Of a DNA stretch of 9,926 nt, positions 1 to 5,247 are shown piece by piece. The stretch spans positions 1 to 9,926 of the forward strand of contig DAEF01000039.1 of NCBI GenBank assembly GCA_002495225.1, read 5' to 3'. How positions within the stretch are numbered: the stretch's first letter is position 1; each line of letters begins with the position of its first letter. The notes under the pieces are model-generated. The model saw only the letters and a program-made list of their open reading frames with translations. It was not told the DNA's origin and ran no database searches. The position numbers and the translations under genes were made by a program. Source of the stretch: Methanoregulaceae archaeon UBA288 (GTDB lineage: Archaea; Halobacteriota; Methanomicrobia; Methanomicrobiales; Methanospirillaceae).

Positions 1-196
1 GCGGTTGTGTCGGCGGTACTGTCGGTGGCTGTGTCGGAGGTGCCGTCGGCGGTTCTGTAGGCGGCAGCGTCGGCGGTACTGTCGGTGGAACCGTCGGTGG
101 TTCTGTCAGGGGCTCGGTCGGCGGCAGCGTCGGCGGCTCGGTTGGCGGCTGTGTCGGTGGTTCTGTCGGCGGCGCCGTCGGCGGTTCCGTCGGTGG
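1..196 (-). repeat. 12-bp tandem coding repeat (PPTx array)
   Basis: Sixteen degenerate 12-bp units, read on the minus strand as CCN-CCN-ACN-NNN, encode PPTE, PPTA, PPTQ, PPTL and PPTV. The third base of the Pro and Thr codons varies between units. The array continues to the left edge, so its full copy number is unknown. It is a coding microsatellite-like tract, not a CRISPR array. Confidence 0.9.
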
Positions 197-364
197 ATCG
201 GTGGGGATGTCGGGAATCGGAACGGTGGTCTCAGGGATGGCCCCGGCGACGATACAGGTGCAGCCGATGAGGACCGCCAGCAGGACCCAGCAGGCGGTGC
301 GTGCGCTCCAGGTGGCCGGCGCGTGCCGTCTATTCGGCCGGATTCGAGATGGTAGGCGCCCCAT
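1..364 (-). CDS. Pro/Thr-repeat surface lipoprotein or membrane-anchored protein (3' end outside window)
   Basis: Only the first 121 codons are in the window; the reading frame stays open to the left edge. The ATG at 364-362 is preceded by AGGAG at 373-369 (4-nt spacing), and a TATA-like box lies at 394-404. The product begins MGRLPSRIRPNRR, followed by a hydrophobic segment at about residues 24-42. This contains LIGC (Cys35), a fair lipobox, so it may be a lipoprotein; cleavage after VAGA or retention as an anchor is also possible. From residue 57 onward the visible chain is 16 tetrapeptide units of the form PPTx (x mostly E, Q, V, L or A; one unit is PLTE). Such PT-rich stretches are extended, often glycosylated stalks or linkers on surface proteins. 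No functional domain is visible, so I give no function; the part that would define it lies outside the window. Confidence 0.8.
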   Translation of the reverse strand, partial: MGRLPSRIRPNRRHAPATWSARTACWVLLAVLIGCTCIVAGAIPETTVPIPDIPTDPPTEPPTAPPTEPPTQPPTEPPTLPPTEPLTEPPTVPPTVPPTLPPTEPPTAPPTQPPTVPPTQP

Positions 365-393
365 GATGCTCCTGTACTGTTTGATGATGCGGG

Positions 394-404
394 ATTATAA
401 AAAG
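394..404 (-). promoter_or_regulatory. TATA box for the PPTx-repeat gene
   Basis: On the minus strand this reads CTTTTTATAAT, the only AT-rich patch in a very GC-rich spacer. With the usual archaeal spacing of about 26 bp, transcription would begin near 373, giving a leader of only about 9-10 nt that begins with the ribosome-binding site AGGAG. The start site is inferred. Confidence 0.55.
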
Positions 405-437
405 AGCAGATGCTCCCCGCGGCCACCCGGCGGCGCG

Positions 438-456
438 GCCCGGGGGACTCCCGGGC
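438..456 (-). terminator. GC-rich hairpin after the metallopeptidase gene
   Basis: A perfect 7-bp inverted repeat, GCCCGGG / CCCGGGC with a 5-nt loop, lies 15 nt past the stop of the YgjP-like gene. No T-run follows directly; the nearest T5 is about 35 nt further on, at the next TATA region. It may aid 3'-end formation or protect the mRNA end, but could be a chance product of local GC richness. Confidence 0.35.
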
Positions 457-470
457 CCGGGCGTGACGGA

Positions 471-1229
471 TCAGAGCACGTAGCGCCAGCTGCCTGCCCG
501 AAGGGCGGCGCGGCGGGTGTCGTAGTCCGGCATGTACCGCCCGACGGTCCGCCAGAAGGCGGGCGAATGGTCGGGACGGACCAGGTGGCAGAGCTCGTGC
601 ACCACGACGTACTCGAGCTCCGCCGGCGCCGCCATCGCGAGCCTGAGGTTGAAGTTGAGCCGGCCGGCCCTGCTGCAGCTCCCCCAGCGGCGCTTCAGGA
701 GCTTGACCCGGAACGGGGGCGGGGTTACCCCCATCCTGGCGGCGTGGTGGTCGACCAGCGGGCCGATCGCCTCGACCGCGGCCCGCCGATAGAGCTCGAC
801 CACGCGCTCCCGCACCTCGTCCGGGCCCGCGCCGGCCGGCACCGGGACGCGGAGCGCCGGGCCGTCGAAGCGGGCCGCGTCCCCGCCCCCCTCCTCGATC
901 GCGAGAACCCGCTCCCGTCCCGCGAAGAAGAACCGCTCGCCCTGGACGTATTGGCGCTCCGTCACGGGGCATGGCTGCGCCCGGAAGCGCTCGAGCGCCC
1001 GCGCAACCCACGCGGACTTCTGCCGGTACAGGTCGTCGATCGCCGTGAGCGGGGTGCCGGGGGGCGCGACCACCTCGACGCGGAGGTCCGAGTACACGAT
1101 CACGGCCGGGTACCGGCGCCGGGCAGAGAAACGAACGGTGTAGGCGCTGTGTGGCCCGGGAACGCCGTGACCCTCGCGGCCGATCATGGGAATCGGGTCT
1201 GCCGCGCCGGGGATAAAGGCTCGGGACAT
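471..1229 (-). CDS. YgjP-like M48-type zinc metallopeptidase (DUF45)
   Basis: A cytosolic-looking protein of 252 residues without signal peptide or membrane segment. It carries the signature of the YgjP/DUF45 family of zinc metallopeptidase-fold proteins: RRWGSCS at about 180-186, an N-R-rich strand (LNFNLRLAMA), then VVHELCHL with the HExxH zinc motif at 211-215, and a third likely ligand His221 in HSPAFW. The full set of family motifs is present, so it looks intact. Substrates of this family are poorly defined; a nucleotide-pyrophosphatase activity has been ascribed to E. coli YgjP, so 'protease' should be held loosely. The start is uncertain. Met1 (1229) has no Shine-Dalgarno. Met15 (1187) has a TATA-like CTTTATCC centred about 28 bp upstream and could be a leaderless start giving 238 residues, closer to usual family length. 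The gene is divergent from the PsiE-like gene. Confidence 0.88.
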   Translation of the reverse strand: MSRAFIPGAADPIPMIGREGHGVPGPHSAYTVRFSARRRYPAVIVYSDLRVEVVAPPGTPLTAIDDLYRQKSAWVARALERFRAQPCPVTERQYVQGERFFFAGRERVLAIEEGGGDAARFDGPALRVPVPAGAGPDEVRERVVELYRRAAVEAIGPLVDHHAARMGVTPPPFRVKLLKRRWGSCSRAGRLNFNLRLAMAAPAELEYVVVHELCHLVRPDHSPAFWRTVGRYMPDYDTRRAALRAGSWRYVL

Positions 1230-1234
1230 CGCAC

Positions 1235-1242
1235 GTTATTTA
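1235..1242 (+). promoter_or_regulatory. TATA box for the PsiE-like gene
   Basis: GTTATTTA is centred about 30 bp ahead of the ATG at 1269, which lacks a convincing ribosome-binding site. This geometry fits a leaderless or nearly leaderless archaeal transcript starting around 1265-1269. The box lies just upstream of the metallopeptidase Met1 codon, so the two genes share a very compact divergent promoter region. Confidence 0.5.
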
Positions 1243-1268
1243 CGCTGCCTGGTCGATGTCTCCGCAGG

Positions 1269-1688
1269 ATGCTGCAGTTCGTTGAACGGTTCGAGCGGGG
1301 TGTCTACACGATCCTCCTCGTCCTGCTCTCCGTGATCATCACGCTGGCAGTCGTCACCCTCGTCGCCGCGATCGCCGCGTTCGTCGTCTCCCCGCCAATC
1401 CTCCTCCTCACGGGGGAGGAACTCCTGGAGCTCTTCGGGGTGTTTTTGCTCGTGCTCCTCTCGCTCGAGTTCTTCGAGTCGATCAAGATCTACCTGAGGG
1501 AGACCAAGATCCCCTACGAACTGGTCGTCGTGATCGCGATCACGGCGATCGCGCGGAAAGTGATCGTGCTGGACTTAGAATCGGCCAGCGACCTCCACCT
1601 CATCGGCCTCGGCGTGGTCGTGCTCGCGCTCGCCGCCGCGTATTACCTCCTGAAACGCGGCGGCGTCACGAGCCGTGACACAACCTGA
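1269..1688 (+). CDS. PsiE-like small integral membrane protein
   Basis: A 139-residue membrane protein with four predicted hydrophobic segments: about 14-40, 54-70, 83-101 and 109-128. The layout, the conserved-looking LEFFESIKIYLRE stretch between segments 2 and 3, and IAITAIARKVIVLD in segment 3 match what I recall of the phosphate-starvation-inducible PsiE family. Molecular function in that family is unknown, and the name comes from regulation in E. coli; phosphate control here is not shown. The open frame extends far upstream (to 201), but that part is antisense to the metallopeptidase and has no membrane or domain character. I therefore place the start at the ATG at 1269, supported by a TATA box about 30 bp upstream. 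There is no strong Shine-Dalgarno, consistent with leaderless translation. Confidence 0.82.
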   Translation: MLQFVERFERGVYTILLVLLSVIITLAVVTLVAAIAAFVVSPPILLLTGEELLELFGVFLLVLLSLEFFESIKIYLRETKIPYELVVVIAITAIARKVIVLDLESASDLHLIGLGVVVLALAAAYYLLKRGGVTSRDTT

Positions 1689-1690
1689 GA

Positions 1691-1700
1691 CTCTATATAT
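1691..1700 (+). promoter_or_regulatory. TATA box upstream of the protease
   Basis: CTCTATATAT is a strong archaeal TATA element just after the PsiE-like stop codon. With 26-27 bp spacing, transcription would begin at about 1722, directly at the ATG (1723) of a mini-ORF and in the middle of a perfect inverted repeat (1714-1731). This gives the protease its own promoter rather than read-through from the upstream gene. Confidence 0.65.
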
Positions 1701-1713
1701 GCCATTCTCCACA

Positions 1714-1731
1714 CTCTTCCCGATGGAAGAG
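1714..1731. promoter_or_regulatory. Inverted repeat centred on the predicted protease transcription start
   Basis: CTCTTCC and GGAAGAG form a perfect 7-bp dyad with the 4-nt spacer CGAT. The centre falls at 1722-1723, about 26 bp past the TATA box. The position suits a repressor operator that blocks initiation. It could also be a 3' hairpin for the PsiE-like transcript (stop at 1686-1688), although no T-run follows. The role is inferred. Confidence 0.45.
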
Positions 1732-1791
1732 CGCGCTGCCGATCGCCGGGGCGCTCCTTCCCCGCAACACGAGCGACTCCGCATTCCATGA
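1723..1791 (+). CDS. Possible leaderless 22-residue upstream ORF overlapping the protease start
   Basis: An ATG sits about 26-27 bp after the TATA centre, so it could be the first codon of a leaderless mRNA. It opens a 22-codon frame starting MEERAADRRG and ending HERLRIP. Its TGA (1789-1791) overlaps the protease ATG (1788-1790) as ATGA, the classic arrangement for translational coupling. The protease start has no Shine-Dalgarno of its own, so re-initiation after this mini-ORF would explain how it is translated. The peptide is charged, non-hydrophobic and matches no family I recognise. It could be a chance frame; conservation of its length and overlap in relatives would settle this. Confidence 0.4.
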   Translation: MEERAADRRGAPSPQHERLRIP

Positions 1792-4235
1792 CCGCACCAC
1801 CGTCCTCTCCCCCGGTTCGCCGCGCCCTCAGCGCGGTCCTCGCCGTGGCCCTGCTCTCGCTCCTCGTCGCCCCCGGTGCCGGGGCCCCGCCAGATCCGGG
1901 GGCTGCCCCGGAGAGCCCCGTGCCCTTCGTTTCGCCTGCGGTCGGCCTCACCGGGGCGCACGGCAAGCTCTCGACCGACCTGCTGGCCCTCGTCGACGAC
2001 CGCTTCCTCATCCCGGGCCAGTCGCGCGGGGACGTGGTCTCCGCGCTCGCCCGGAGCGGCCACTACGCGAAGGCCGGGCAGCAGAGCCGCGCCGTGGGGA
2101 CGCCGGCGGCGGACCTGGTCGAGGTCTACGTCAGGACCGAGCCCGGGGCCGGCTCGGCCGCGATCCGGGCGCTGGCGGACCGTGTCTCGGGCGAGGACGC
2201 GGACGCCAGGGTCGTCGCCGCCTGGGTGAGGCCGGCCCGGCTCCTGGGCCTGGCCCGGATCCCGTCGGTCCGCGAGGTCCGGCCGGTCCTCCAGCCCCGG
2301 GTCCGCACCGGCTCGGTCACGACCGCGGGCGACATCCTCCTCCGCGCCGCCGAGCTCCGGAACGCGAGCGGGCTCTCGGGGGCCGGCATCCGGGTCGGGG
2401 TGATCTCCAACGGCGTCGACCACCTGCGGTCGGCGCAGGCCTCGGGAGACCTGCCCGCAGACGTCATGGTGCTCCGGAACGAGGTCGGCGGCGACGAGGG
2501 GACCGCGATGCTCGAGATCGTCCACGACATCGCCCCGGGCGCGGGCCTGGTCTTCCACGACTGCGGCTGGAACGTCCTCGAGTTCAACCGGGCTGTCGAC
2601 GCGCTCGCGGACGTCGGGTGCCGGGTCATCGTGGACGACATCGGCTGGACGGACGAGCCGTTCTTCGAGGACGGCCTGGTCGCGGCCCACGTCGCGGACG
2701 CGGTGAGCCGGCGGGGTCTCGTCTTCGTCTCCGCGGCCGGGAACGACGCCGGCCTTCACTACCAGGGCGACTATTCCGACGACGGCCACGGCTGGCACGA
2801 CTTCTCGGCGGGCGCGAACACCTCCCGCAACCGGCTCTACGTCGACCTGCCGCCGGGGGACTCGGTCACGGCGATCCTCCAGTGGTCCGAGCCGGCCGGG
2901 TCGGCCGCGTCCAACTACGACCTCGCGCTCTACGGCACGGTGGACCTCTCGGTCCCGCTGGCCGCCAGCTCGCGGGTCCAGGACGGCGACGACGACCCGA
3001 TCGAGGTGCTGACCTGGGTCAACGCCGGGACCGCAGCGGTGGAGGCCGAGATCGACGTCTCGAACCCGGCCGCGGCGCCGGCGCGCACCCTGGAACTCTT
3101 CGTCTACCCGCACGGCGGGGCGTCGCTCCAGCCGGCGAACGCGGTCCCCGAGGACTCGGTCTACGGGCACCCGGCCGCGAAGGGGGTGATCGCGGTCGCC
3201 GCGATCGACGCGACGGACCCGGCGGCCGAACGGCTCGAGCCGTACTCGTCGCGCGGCCCCGTGACGATCACCGCCCCCCTGGCCGCGTCTCGCCAGAAGC
3301 CCGACTGCTCGGCGGTCGACGGCGTCCGGGTGACCGGGGCCGGGTCGTTCCCGGCGGAGTTCTGGGGGACGAGCGCGGCCGCCCCGCACGCGGCCGGGAT
3401 CGCGGCCCTGGTCTGGTCCGGGCGGCAGGACGCGACCCGGGCAGAGGTCGCGAACGCCCTCCTCGGCACGGCCGACGACCTCGGGACTCCCGGGGCCGAC
3501 ACGAGCTACGGCGCGGGCCGCGTGAACGCGACGGCCATGCACGCCCTCCTCTTGCCGGCGTCGCGGGAGCCGGCGTCCCTGCCGGGCCGTGTCGAGGCCG
3601 AGGATTTCGACACCGGCGGCGAGGGCACGGCCTACCACGACGTCGAGCCCGAGAACCTGGGCGGCGTCTACCGGCCAACCGAGGGCGTCGACATCGAGAC
3701 CCTGCCCGACTCGAACGGGTTCAACGTCGGCTGGATCCGGCCGGGAGAGTGGCTCTCCTACACTGTGAACGTCTCGTCCGCGGGGACGTACGACCTCCGG
3801 GTGCGCGGGGCGTCGTCGTGGGGGCACCCGTCGTTCGATCTCTCGGTCGACGGTGCCCCGGTCGCGACCGTGCCGGTCGCCGAAACGGCGTCCTACGACG
3901 TCTTCGCGCTCACGAACGCGAGCGTGACCCTGCCCGCGGGGCGGCACGAGCTCCGGCTTGACCTCCCGGGCTACTTCAACCTGGACTATCTCGAGTTCAC
4001 GCTCGCGGACGGCGTGCTCCGGGTGCCGACGGCCCGGTCCGACCCGCGGGACCTGGACGGGGACGGGCTCTACGAGGACGTGAACGGCAACGGGCGGATG
4101 GACTTCGCCGACGTCGTGCTCTACTTCAACCAGATGACCTGGATCGCGGCGAACGAACCCCTCGCGGCCTTCGACGTCAACAAAAACGGCCGGATTGACT
4201 TCGCCGACGTCACGGCCCTGTTCGCGGCCGTCTGA
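1788..4235 (+). CDS. Secreted subtilisin-fold (S8/S53-like) serine protease with CBM6-like and dockerin-like modules
   Basis: An 815-residue exported protein. Residues 1-33 form a Sec-type signal (two Arg, then a long Ala/Leu/Val core ending GAGA). Residues about 60-175 look like a propeptide or N-terminal domain. The protease fold runs about 195-590: the first core strand IRVGVISNGVD (201-211), the helix motif DEGTAMLEIVHDIAPGA (236-252), SAAGND with oxyanion Asn319, and GTSAAAPHAAG with nucleophile Ser529. Glu237 stands where subtilisins have catalytic His, and Ser207 where they have Asp, a sedolisin-leaning variant. A segment at about 325-445 inserted before the Ser motif resembles a P-domain-like beta region. 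Residues about 603-738 (RVEAEDFD start, FNVGWI, EWLSYTVNV) resemble carbohydrate-binding module 6. The C-terminus (753-813) has two Asp/Asn loops, DVNGNGRMDFADV and DVNKNGRIDFADV, typical of calcium-binding dockerins. Expected to act outside the cell, possibly docked to a cohesin-bearing surface protein. Confidence 0.9.
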   Translation: MTAPPSSPPVRRALSAVLAVALLSLLVAPGAGAPPDPGAAPESPVPFVSPAVGLTGAHGKLSTDLLALVDDRFLIPGQSRGDVVSALARSGHYAKAGQQSRAVGTPAADLVEVYVRTEPGAGSAAIRALADRVSGEDADARVVAAWVRPARLLGLARIPSVREVRPVLQPRVRTGSVTTAGDILLRAAELRNASGLSGAGIRVGVISNGVDHLRSAQASGDLPADVMVLRNEVGGDEGTAMLEIVHDIAPGAGLVFHDCGWNVLEFNRAVDALADVGCRVIVDDIGWTDEPFFEDGLVAAHVADAVSRRGLVFVSAAGNDAGLHYQGDYSDDGHGWHDFSAGANTSRNRLYVDLPPGDSVTAILQWSEPAGSAASNYDLALYGTVDLSVPLAASSRVQDGDDDPIEVLTWVNAGTAAVEAEIDVSNPAAAPARTLELFVYPHGGASLQPANAVPEDSVYGHPAAKGVIAVAAIDATDPAAERLEPYSSRGPVTITAPLAASRQKPDCSAVDGVRVTGAGSFPAEFWGTSAAAPHAAGIAALVWSGRQDATRAEVANALLGTADDLGTPGADTSYGAGRVNATAMHALLLPASREPASLPGRVEAEDFDTGGEGTAYHDVEPENLGGVYRPTEGVDIETLPDSNGFNVGWIRPGEWLSYTVNVSSAGTYDLRVRGASSWGHPSFDLSVDGAPVATVPVAETASYDVFALTNASVTLPAGRHELRLDLPGYFNLDYLEFTLADGVLRVPTARSDPRDLDGDGLYEDVNGNGRMDFADVVLYFNQMTWIAANEPLAAFDVNKNGRIDFADVTALFAAV
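3594..4001 (+). other. CBM6-like domain region of the protease
   Basis: This encodes residues about 603-738. It begins with EAEDFD, characteristic of the start of family 6 carbohydrate-binding modules. It then shows an early Gly/Thr/Tyr/His-Asp segment, a central NVGWI...GEWLSYTVNV block, and a closing NLDYLEF strand, all recurring features of CBM6 and related jelly-roll domains. It probably tethers the enzyme to glycan or cell-wall polysaccharide. The ligand cannot be read from the sequence. Confidence 0.7.
4044..4226 (+). other. Dockerin-like duplicated calcium-loop domain of the protease
   Basis: Residues about 753-813. A DLDGDGLYEDVNGNGRMDFADVV-type block is followed after 16 residues by FDVNKNGRIDFADV. 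The two loops place Asp/Asn at alternating positions as in EF-hand-like dockerin repeats. The preceding DLDGDG motif is a familiar part of archaeal C-terminal dockerins. Known dockerins bind cohesin domains; no cohesin is visible in this window. Confidence 0.8.
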
Positions 4236-4238
4236 TCA
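4233..4238. other. Convergent stop codons forming one TGATCA palindrome
   Basis: The protease TGA (4233-4235) and the ferredoxin TGA (complement of 4236-4238) abut with no intervening base and together make the palindrome TGATCA. Both genes must therefore terminate transcription inside the other gene's coding region, so their mRNAs should overlap antisense at the 3' ends. Confidence 0.9.
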
Positions 4239-4460
4239 CTCGACCGCGATCACGGCGACGGGGCAGGCATCGGAGGCGCGCCGGACGCATTCGGCGAGCC
4301 CGTCGGGGACGGTGCCCTCCGCCGGGTCGGCCCCGTCCCGGTATTGCTCGACGACCCGGCTTTTCGCGTCGGAAGGATCCTCCTCGAAGACGTCGGGACA
4401 CTCGACGAGGCAGGTCCCGCAGCTGATGCAGCCGTCCCGGTCGATCGTCACGCGTGGCAT
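4236..4460 (-). CDS. Small single-cluster ferredoxin
   Basis: A 74-residue electron carrier starting MPRVTIDRDG. C11-x2-C14-x2-C17 plus C66 followed by Pro form the ligand set of one [4Fe-4S] cluster. C21 (in CPDVFEE) and C58 correspond in position to the extra cysteine pair that forms a disulfide in monocluster ferredoxins of the Pyrococcus/Thermotoga type; here that pairing is inferred. The chain is acidic and cytosolic. An upstream in-frame ATG at 4520 exists, but the ATG at 4458-4460 has AGGAG 8 nt upstream and starts exactly at the family's usual N-terminus. I see no clear TATA box directly ahead of it. The repeat-protein gene lies 99 bp upstream on the same strand, but a T-run between them argues against simple co-transcription. 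The redox partner is unknown. Confidence 0.92.
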   Translation of the reverse strand: MPRVTIDRDGCISCGTCLVECPDVFEEDPSDAKSRVVEQYRDGADPAEGTVPDGLAECVRRASDACPVAVIAVE

Positions 4461-4536
4461 ACGTCGCTCTCCTGCTTCAAATCCCGGCCTGCTGCGATAC
4501 CCAATCTGGCCGGCCCTCATCGGTCGGCGGTGTCGG

Positions 4537-4543
4537 AAAAAAA
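4537..4543 (-). terminator. Oligo-T stop signal after the repeat-protein gene
   Basis: On the minus strand seven consecutive T residues occur 16 nt after the stop codon of the KGG-like repeat gene, and no other T-run of this length is nearby. Archaeal RNA polymerase terminates at such U-rich tracts without needing a hairpin. It lies in the 99-bp gap before the ferredoxin gene and probably separates the two transcripts at least partly. Confidence 0.6.
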
Positions 4544-4559
4544 CAAGGACGCCCGGTCG

Positions 4560-5051
4560 TTACGAGTACCTCTTCCCGCCCTGCGAAGGCTCGTCTCCGT
4601 TGCGGACGGGCTGCATGCCGCTGCCCCTGCCGGTCGAGCCGCGCCCGCCGCGCGAGGCCTCGCCGCCGGCGCGGGCGACGCGTTCCCGCGTCTTCTCGTC
4701 GGCCGCCTGGAGGCCGCGCCTCTCGTGCGGGGCCTCGCCGCCGGCGCGGGCGACGCGTTCCCGCGTCTTCTCGTCGGCCGCCTGCAGTCCGCGGACGCGG
4801 TGCGGGGCTTCGCCGCCGGCTCGGGCGACGCGCTGCCTCGTCTTCTCATCGGCGGCCTGCAGTCCGCGGACGCGGTGCGGGGCCTCGCCGCCGGCGCGGG
4901 CGACGCGCTCCCGCGTCTTCTCGTCGGCGGCCTGCAGTCCTCGTTTTGCGTGCGGCGCCTCTCCGCCGGCACGCGCGACGCGCTGCCGCGTCTTTTCGTC
5001 GGCCGAGGCGAGGCCCCGGTTCGACTTGCCTGAGTCTGTGGTTTCTGCCAT
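4560..5051 (-). CDS. KGG-like stress-protein repeat protein (five 25-residue repeats)
   Basis: A 163-residue, highly charged, soluble protein. Residues 12-136 are five consecutive 25-residue units of consensus RGLQAADEKTRERVARAGG followed by EAPH and two variable residues. Each unit resembles the KGG repeat of stress-induced bacterial proteins (GFASMD..KQREIASKGGxAxH), with the Lys-Gly-Gly here replaced by Ala-Gly-Gly. A Gly/Ser/Arg-rich tail (137-163) follows, typical of disordered ends in that family. KGG proteins are linked to desiccation, osmotic or general stress, with no defined biochemistry; that role is inferred from similarity only. ATG at 5049-5051 is preceded by GGAG about 8 nt upstream. 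A TATA-like GTATTTAAC at 5132-5140 and a T7 run after the stop suggest a single-gene transcript. Confidence 0.8.
   Translation of the reverse strand: MAETTDSGKSNRGLASADEKTRQRVARAGGEAPHAKRGLQAADEKTRERVARAGGEAPHRVRGLQAADEKTRQRVARAGGEAPHRVRGLQAADEKTRERVARAGGEAPHERRGLQAADEKTRERVARAGGEASRGGRGSTGRGSGMQPVRNGDEPSQGGKRYS
4644..5018 (-). repeat. Five tandem 75-bp coding repeats
   Basis: Five directly adjacent 75-bp units encode the 25-residue repeats. The cores (DEKTR-x-RVARAGGEA) are almost identical in DNA; the linkers HAK, HRV, HRV, HER and the last SRGG differ. Units 2-4 are most alike, suggesting recent internal duplication, while unit 1 (LASADEKTR) and unit 5 are more diverged. Copy number is likely to vary between strains. 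Confidence 0.9.
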
Positions 5052-5131
5052 GGTCGAGTCTCCGCGCCCGAAGTCGTCCTGCTCCTCCGGGTATCTTTTG
5101 CTATCGACGGCCAGTCCTATACCGCAGATAT

Positions 5132-5140
5132 GTTAAATAC
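5132..5140 (-). promoter_or_regulatory. TATA box for the KGG-like repeat gene
   Basis: GTATTTAAC on the minus strand, in the AT-rich part of the 196-bp spacer at 5052-5247. A start about 26 bp downstream (near 5110) would give a leader of roughly 58 nt. The leader contains an isolated GGAGGAG that is not next to any start codon, and a second GGAG correctly placed for the ATG. Confidence 0.5.
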
Positions 5141-5231
5141 TTTCTGTTTCTCCTGCCTTGCAGAAGCCCTCGTGAGTCCCTGTATGTCCCACGACGTTCT
5201 GGAAAAGAGCGGTCTCGAGAGCGGGTGGGCG

Positions 5232-5237
5232 AAAAAA
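5232..5237 (-). terminator. Oligo-T stop signal after the tungstate-binding protein gene
   Basis: Ten nucleotides past the TGA the minus strand reads six C followed by six T. No stem-loop is evident. A U-rich tract right after a stop codon is the normal archaeal termination signal, so this probably ends the tupA-wtpA mRNA before it reaches the KGG-like gene. Confidence 0.6.
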
Positions 5238-5247
5238 GGGGGGAGGT

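Noticed and set aside
1..196. Possible non-coding minisatellite or CRISPR
   Set aside because: The 12-bp period keeps an open minus-strand frame with silent third-base variation and a proper start, ribosome-binding site and signal sequence upstream.
106..1011. Minus-strand frame of 301 codons over the metallopeptidase and repeat regions
   Set aside because: It reads the YgjP-like gene and the PPTx gene out of frame, giving Arg/Pro/Gly-rich sequence without motifs.
201..1268. Upstream extension of the PsiE-like frame
   Set aside because: The frame is open but runs antisense to the YgjP-like gene and part of the PPTx gene, with low-complexity Arg/Pro/Gly composition. The membrane protein begins naturally at the ATG at 1269 with a TATA box at the right distance.
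1575..3947. Long minus-strand open frame (790 codons) opposite the protease
   Set aside because: It is Arg/Gly/Asp/Val-rich with no domain, and lies antisense to a protease with clear motifs. In GC-rich DNA the frame opposite a real gene is commonly open.
4644..5018. Possible CRISPR array in the 75-bp repeats
   Set aside because: The units are directly adjacent without unique spacers, have a period divisible by three and encode a coherent repeat protein.
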